A stretch of 9,162 bases of DNA, taken from contig JADFKI010000144.1 in the NCBI GenBank assembly GCA_022565015.1, positions 1-9,162 on the forward strand, in the 5' to 3' direction. Each line of letters opens with the position of its first letter. The first letter of the stretch is position 1. The notes under the pieces were generated by a model. That model did no database searches, had not been told where the DNA came from, and saw nothing but the letters and a program-made list of their open reading frames with translations. Position numbers and translations under genes: made by a program. Positions 6,288 to 9,162 of the stretch are shown in pieces. The stretch is from Chloroflexota bacterium. GTDB taxonomy: Bacteria > Chloroflexota > Dehalococcoidia > Lucifugimonadales > JADFKI01.

Positions 6288-7088
6288 CTAGGTGTCGAAC
6301 ATCGCGCCGATGGAAAGTCCGCTGTGGATGCGGTGGATGGCCTCTCCGAGAAGCGACGCCACCGATATCGTCGATATCTTGGGGCCACGCTTCCCGTCCG
6401 GAAGCGGCAGCGTGTCGGTAACGATGATGTCCTTTACGACGCTGTCCTCCAGTACCCTGGTCGCGCTCCCACTCAAGACTGGATGGGTGACGTAACAGTA
6501 TATGTCGCCTGCGCCGTGCTCCTTCAGCGCATCGGCCGCTGCAACGACCGTGCCGCCCGTCCCAATCTCGTCGTCGACGATCAGGGCCGTCCTGTTCTTT
6601 ACGTCGCCTATCAGGTTGGTGGCCTCCACCGAGTCCTGGTTTCCCAGGCGTTGCTTCTCCACGATGGCAATGGGAGCGTCCACGATATTGGCCGTGTCCC
6701 TTGCCCTCTTGGCGTCGCCGACGTCGGTGGCGGTCACGACGATGTCCTTTAGCCCCCGCTCGTTGAAGTGTCGCGCCAGCAGTGGTATGGCGGTAAGCTC
6801 GTCCACCGGAATGTTGAAAAACCCCTGGATCTGTCCCGCGTGCAGGTCGATCGTAAGCATGCGGTCCGCGCCGGCCGTCTCGATGAGATTGGCGATAAGC
6901 CTTGCCGTAATGGGGACGCGTGGCTGGTCCTTCTTATCGCTGCGACCGTAGCCGTAGTAGGGCATGACGGCCGTGACGCGCCCCGCCGACGCCCTCTTGG
7001 CCGCGTCTATCATGATCAGCAGCTCCATGATGTGGTCGTTTACGGGGGCGGCTATCGGCTGGACGAGGAATACGTCGCGCTGCTTCAA
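6288..7088 (-). CDS. prs: Ribose-phosphate pyrophosphokinase, 5'-truncated
   Basis: PRPP synthetase makes phosphoribosyl pyrophosphate from ribose 5-phosphate and ATP for nucleotide, histidine and tryptophan synthesis. The visible 266 residues hold VFLVQPIAAPVNDHIMELL (6-24), YYGYGRSDKKDQPRVPITA (44-62, the catalytic flexible loop region), IDLHAGQIQGFF (80-91), TDVGDAKRA (121-129) and the ribose-5-phosphate binding loop VDDEIGTGGT (171-180), where most enzymes have DDxIDTAGT. Family members are about 310-320 residues, so about 50 N-terminal residues including the FSDGE-type ATP-binding segment are missing. The only start available is TTG 7088, and an in-frame stop sits seven codons upstream at 7107-7109. 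The homology simply ends where a phage primase begins. It is convergent with the SDR gene. As drawn it should not be functional; the truncation is probably caused by the junction described separately. Confidence 0.9.
   Translation of the reverse strand: MKQRDVFLVQPIAAPVNDHIMELLIMIDAAKRASAGRVTAVMPYYGYGRSDKKDQPRVPITARLIANLIETAGADRMLTIDLHAGQIQGFFNIPVDELTAIPLLARHFNERGLKDIVVTATDVGDAKRARDTANIVDAPIAIVEKQRLGNQDSVEATNLIGDVKNRTALIVDDEIGTGGTVVAAADALKEHGAGDIYCYVTHPVLSGSATRVLEDSVVKDIIVTDTLPLPDGKRGPKISTISVASLLGEAIHRIHSGLSIGAMFDT
7062..7088. other. Junction between chromosomal prs and phage/plasmid primase
   Basis: Left of this point the minus strand is unmistakable prs; right of it the plus strand is unmistakable primase-helicase. 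Between about 7062 and 7085 the bases read plausibly as both: RDVFLV on the minus strand for prs, and DEEYVALLQ on the plus strand for the primase. Sampled lines have about 60-70% GC to the left and about 48-55% to the right. This is the signature of a join through a shared run of about 18-24 bases. Confidence 0.75.
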
Positions 7089-7928
7089 CAGTGGTGTGGG
7101 TATCTGCTACGGCCGGATTTGCGGGAACAGAGATTCCTTTTAACTGTCGGGGAAGGCGCAAACGGCAAATCAGTTTTCTCGGAAGTCGTAGAAACGTTCA
7201 TCGGCAAAGAGAATTGTAGCCACGTATCACTGTGTCGGTTCTCCACGCAATTTGGTCTCCACAGCACTCTCGGTAAGCTGGTAAACATCACGAATGAATC
7301 CTCTCACATGGTCGACGACGAAGGGGAATCTCTGCTCAAGGCATTTGTAGCTGGGGATCGGTTTACGTTTGACCGAAAATACAAGGATCCCGTGGAGGCA
7401 GTCCCAACGGCCAAGGTTATGATCTCCACAAACGCTCTTCCTCGTTTTCATGACAAAACGCAAGGGATTTGGCGTAGGATTCTGCTGGTGCCGTTCAATA
7501 AGACGATTTCTGCGGATGAGCGGATAAAGGATCTGGCGTCTCAAATCGTTAAGAGCGACGTTCCGGGAATCTTCAATTGGGCCTTGGAGGGGCTATGCAG
7601 CCTGAACCGAAATGGCTTTATCGTTCCCCAGGCGAATGCGGAATTGATCGAGGAGTACCGCAGGGACAGCGATCCCGCGCGGGCATTTCTGACTGACAAC
7701 TTCACATCATCGCCCAACGGGCAATCGACACCCTGCTCTAAGGTGTACAAGTTCTATCGCCAGTGGTGTGATGACAACGGCTGCAAGCCGATGGCGTCCC
7801 AGACGTTTGGCCAGGAGATAAAACGCGTCTTTCCGGATGTCGAGAGAGTGCGGGTAGGATCTGGGTCGTACCGTCAATACGAATACACTGGCCTTATACC
7901 CTATGAACCCTATGCAATCCCTATCTAA
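7062..7928 (+). CDS. P4/D5-family phage primase-helicase, C-terminal part only
   Basis: About 290 residues of a superfamily 3 replicative helicase fused in its family to a primase. Positions by base: the helical segment before the ATPase begins near 7062 (LDEEYVALLQQWCGYLL); Walker A GEGANGKS at 7149-7172; Walker B-like strand KLVNITNE ending at about 7298; sensor strand AKVMISTNALPRF at about 7413-7451; arginine-finger segment GIWRRILLVPF at about 7464-7496; and a winged-helix C-terminus (SKVYKFYRQW to YRQYEYTG) at about 7737-7892. The D5_N-like and primase halves are missing, since the open frame further left (to 6768) is only antisense of prs. Such proteins start replication of phages, phage satellites and plasmids. 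The frame stays open past the stop TAA for 27 more codons, ending in a Gly-rich stretch. Lower GC and more A/T third positions than the genes to the left mark foreign origin. Confidence 0.88.
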   Translation, partial: DEEYVALLQQWCGYLLRPDLREQRFLLTVGEGANGKSVFSEVVETFIGKENCSHVSLCRFSTQFGLHSTLGKLVNITNESSHMVDDEGESLLKAFVAGDRFTFDRKYKDPVEAVPTAKVMISTNALPRFHDKTQGIWRRILLVPFNKTISADERIKDLASQIVKSDVPGIFNWALEGLCSLNRNGFIVPQANAELIEEYRRDSDPARAFLTDNFTSSPNGQSTPCSKVYKFYRQWCDDNGCKPMASQTFGQEIKRVFPDVERVRVGSGSYRQYEYTGLIPYEPYAIPI

Positions 7929-7991
7929 GAGCGCATAAAGATGAAAGAAGAATATATAAGAGACAATAAGGAATCCATAGGGTCCTTAGGG

Positions 7992-8011
7992 CAGGTTGGG
8001 GGGGGGACCTG
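7992..8011. repeat. G9 homopolymer framed by CAGGT / ACCTG
   Basis: CAGGT (7992-7996) and ACCTG (8007-8011) form a 5-bp inverted repeat around T plus nine consecutive G. The tract lies in the primase frame downstream of its stop codon. Such tracts slip easily in replication and in sequencing, so the exact count is uncertain. Confidence 0.6.
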
Positions 8012-8055
8012 ACACATCATGAAAGATACTGGGCATATAGAACACCTTTCAAGAA

Positions 8056-8067
8056 CTGTCATGACAG
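8056..8067. promoter_or_regulatory. 12-bp perfect palindrome CTGTCATGACAG, candidate operator
   Basis: Perfect two-fold symmetric 12-mer in the non-coding stretch after the primase gene. Its size suits a dimeric repressor. No regulator gene is visible in the window, and binding is not demonstrated. Confidence 0.35.
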
Positions 8068-8118
8068 CACGAAAGATGTAAATGCTGAAATCCAATGTGG
8101 TTAGAGGTGGTCTCTCAG

Positions 8119-8136
8119 TGTTGATGAGAATCAACA
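8119..8136 (+). repeat. 7-bp hairpin with GAGA (GNRA-type) tetraloop
   Basis: TGTTGAT and ATCAACA pair perfectly around GAGA, a stable RNA tetraloop class on the plus strand. It lies 26 bases upstream of the intrinsic terminator and may belong to the same structured transcript end or small RNA. Confidence 0.45.
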
Positions 8137-8162
8137 GTTGGGTGTATAACGGGTTTCATGTG

Positions 8163-8195
8163 GGCAAAAAACCGCCTCAAGAGGGGTTTTTTGCC
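8163..8195 (+). terminator. Strong intrinsic terminator
   Basis: GGCAAAAAACC (8163-8173) pairs perfectly with GGTTTTTTGCC (8185-8195). A bulged G and a CCT/AGG stem cap a CAAG loop. The T run lies inside the right arm and a second TTTT follows at 8200-8203. The nearly symmetric sequence should work in both directions. It ends the transcript of the primase gene or of a small RNA and rules out any gene running through it. Confidence 0.88.
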
Positions 8196-8458
8196 GGTCT
8201 TTTGGCCGTGCAACCAAGAATCAATGGAATCAGAGTAGTGGTTTTACCATTCTGGCCAGGGTATATTCCGGGTGAAATGGAGGTTACGAAATCGATGATG
8301 AACTATTTGTGCAGATTACAAAGAGGATTTAGATGGATCGCATTTGGCACCATGGCAGAGTGCGGTTTCCATGCTTGCTCGGCTTCTAAGGGATTCCACA
8401 AGGATCGTCCTTGGGTCAATTACCGAAAGAGTTCAGATAGTCGAAGGGAGGGGTAATT
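8196..8458 (+). other. Gap before the small-gene pair; no convincing gene
   Basis: A 60-codon frame starting at ATG 8277 and a 44-codon frame at ATG 8371 (plus strand, different frames) were examined. Neither has a clear ribosome binding site or a recognisable family. The stretch should hold the promoter of the 8459 gene; TTGGGT at 8411-8416 with GATAGT at 8436-8441 is a weak, poorly spaced candidate. The last bases, GGGAGGGG at 8446-8453, are the ribosome binding site of the next gene. Confidence 0.5.
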
Positions 8459-8749
8459 ATGGCAACGCAGTCGTTTTCTCCGCGTCGTGTAGTTGTGACT
8501 TTTAGCCTACCGCAGAGGTTGGCTGAGAGTATCCCCGATAGCTGGGAAGAGGAGCTTGCGAGGATGTTGAACCGACATATCGGTGATTGGGTAGACATGG
8601 ATCAATCTGAACAGGAGCTTAACGACAACGCACTCAAGGGTCGGGCCTCACTGTTTTCCGCCTACCACACCAGTGATGGCACCCAGGTGTGGGTTATCAC
8701 GGAGTGGGATCGTAGTTATACGAAGGTGCTGCTGCCTGAAGACTACTGA
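8459..8749 (+). CDS. Small phage/plasmid-related protein of unknown function
   Basis: A 96-residue soluble protein. Visible landmarks are an N-terminal strand (VVVTFSLP), His40 followed by GDW at 42-44 and Asp46, a polar helix (QELNDNALKGR), and a C-terminal half with SAYHTSDGTQVWVITE (67-82) and DRSYTKVLLPEDY (84-96). I recognise this layout (H-x-x-GDW-x-D, then SAY-x-x-x-DGT-x-x-W-x-I-TE-x-DRS-x-T-x-x-LLPE-x-Y) as a family widespread in phages and plasmids. It is often labelled 'plasmid related protein' or, misleadingly, as a type I restriction subunit. No function is known to me. The ATG has GGGAGGGG five bases upstream. It is followed after 67 bases by another small gene in the same direction, probably the same transcript. 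Confidence 0.82.
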   Translation: MATQSFSPRRVVVTFSLPQRLAESIPDSWEEELARMLNRHIGDWVDMDQSEQELNDNALKGRASLFSAYHTSDGTQVWVITEWDRSYTKVLLPEDY

Positions 8750-8816
8750 GTTCAATCGTTCTGAGAGCCACGGAGCGCGTTTCCCTGGAGGCAAAGTCTC
8801 GAGGAGGATGGGATAT

Positions 8817-9041
8817 ATGCCACAGGTGGGTGATAGGATCAGGGGAGGGGCAATTGGTCGGTCTGACAGGAGATGGCATATCTGGGTAGAATGCGTGGAC
8901 TGTGGAGAAGGTCGCTGGGTTGCAGGCAAGCAGTTTCTGCCTGAACGTTGCCAGGCATGCGCCAAAAAGATAGGTCAACACGCGCTGGGACTGCTGACGT
9001 TACCATTATCTGAGAGACCTGGGGCGAATCGCGTCCAGTAG
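8817..9041 (+). CDS. Small zinc-ribbon-like protein (CxxC...CxxC)
   Basis: A 74-residue protein with an N-terminal PQVGDRIRGGAIGRSDRRW segment, then HIWVECVDCGEGRWV (21-35) and LPERCQACAKK (41-51). Cys26, Cys29, Cys45 and Cys48 form a likely zinc-binding ribbon. The IW-x-x-C-x-x-CG-x-x-RWV pattern followed by RC-x-x-C is familiar from small unannotated phage and plasmid proteins, role unknown; nucleic-acid binding is a guess. I chose ATG 8817 because GAGGAGG (8801-8807) lies 9 bases upstream; the ATG at 8808 abuts the ribosome binding site, and the longer frame from 8673 overlaps the previous gene and adds unlike residues. It follows the 96-residue gene in tandem. Confidence 0.72.
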   Translation: MPQVGDRIRGGAIGRSDRRWHIWVECVDCGEGRWVAGKQFLPERCQACAKKIGQHALGLLTLPLSERPGANRVQ

Positions 9042-9162
9042 AAGTAATCCATCGTGAGGTCAGCACCATGGGCTGCAGGCTCGGCCGGGGACTGGTGAAG
9101 CTGTTTAAGTAGGGAGGGGGTAGTGCGGGGGGATACTTGGCCCCGTGGGGCCCAAGGAGGCA
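9042..9162 (+). other. Window end: possible mini-gene and possible start of a further gene
   Basis: A 14-codon frame (ATG 9068 to TAG 9112) has a weak GTGAGG site upstream. GGGAGGGGG at 9112-9120 then precedes GTG 9123, from which a frame stays open to the window edge. Both are too short to identify. Confidence 0.25.
9137..9155. repeat. GC-rich near-perfect palindrome
   Basis: GGCCCC-GT-GGGGCC with TT/CAA flanks is almost perfectly two-fold symmetric. It lies within the possible start of the last frame. It may be a protein-binding site or simply GC-rich coding sequence. Confidence 0.3.

Larger units (their letters stand above)
7062..9162 (+). mobile_element. Phage- or plasmid-like segment (partial, right end not reached)
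   Basis: The whole right end differs from the chromosomal part: lower GC, short genes all on the plus strand, a replicative primase-helicase and two small proteins of kinds found mostly in phages and plasmids. No integrase, capsid, terminase or attachment repeat is visible. It could be a degraded prophage, an integrated plasmid, or a separate replicon joined to chromosomal sequence by misassembly. Confidence 0.6.

Noticed and set aside
6768..7061. N-terminal extension of the primase frame
   Set aside because: These codons are exactly antisense to conserved prs sequence and show no primase or D5_N features. The long frame is a product of the junction.
8082..8456. 124-codon plus-strand open frame
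   Set aside because: It runs through the strong terminator at 8163-8195, has no ribosome binding site and no recognisable pattern.
7062..9162. Integration site with attachment repeats, tRNA target or integrase
   Set aside because: No tRNA, no integrase and no direct repeat matching the junction were seen; the right end of the segment is outside the window.
1..9162. CRISPR array, rRNA or tRNA genes
   Set aside because: No regularly spaced direct repeats and no tRNA- or rRNA-like sequence were recognised on either strand.

Overview
The window reads as a GC-rich bacterial chromosome segment (about 1-7060) joined to a lower-GC phage- or plasmid-like segment (about 7090-9162). The chromosomal gene families suggest a Chloroflexota/Dehalococcoidia-like (for example SAR202-type) metagenomic lineage: an MFS exporter with a long disordered N-terminus, a glutaryl-CoA dehydrogenase, an EamA permease and an SDR oxidoreductase. 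That taxonomic guess rests on family resemblance from memory, not on a search.

Chromosomal part, left to right. The minus strand carries the first 103 codons of an MFS transporter (1-309) with a leaderless-looking promoter. Upstream of it is an intrinsic terminator (426-466) that closes a large methyl-accepting chemotaxis protein gene (512-2458, minus). The MCP appears to have lost the distal half of its CheA/CheW-binding hairpin tip. About 700 bases without a convincing gene follow; they hold several inverted repeats and the upstream regions of the MCP and of a plus-strand glutaryl-CoA dehydrogenase (3165-4322). Then come an EamA/DMT permease (4467-5369, probably leaderless), an SDR oxidoreductase (5465-6280) and, convergent with it, the ribose-phosphate pyrophosphokinase gene prs (6288-7088, minus), which lacks its first roughly 50 codons.

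At about 7062-7088 the prs sequence stops and runs directly into the helicase half of a P4/D5-type phage primase-helicase on the plus strand. Both genes lack their 5' ends at the same point, and base composition drops there. A stretch of about 18-24 bases reads sensibly as both genes. This is either an illegitimate recombination junction or a chimeric assembly join, and I consider the assembly join more likely.

The mobile part holds the primase-helicase C-terminus and then a hairpin-rich non-coding stretch with a G9 tract, a 12-bp palindrome, a GNRA-type hairpin and a very strong intrinsic terminator (8163-8195). Two small genes with good ribosome binding sites follow: a 96-aa plasmid/phage-related protein of unknown function and a 74-aa CxxC/CxxC zinc-ribbon-like protein. 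No tRNA, rRNA, CRISPR array, integrase or attachment site was seen. I did not find a convincing complete new system. The best leads are the prs/primase junction, the MCP with a missing hairpin tip, and the hairpin-rich stretch behind the primase.
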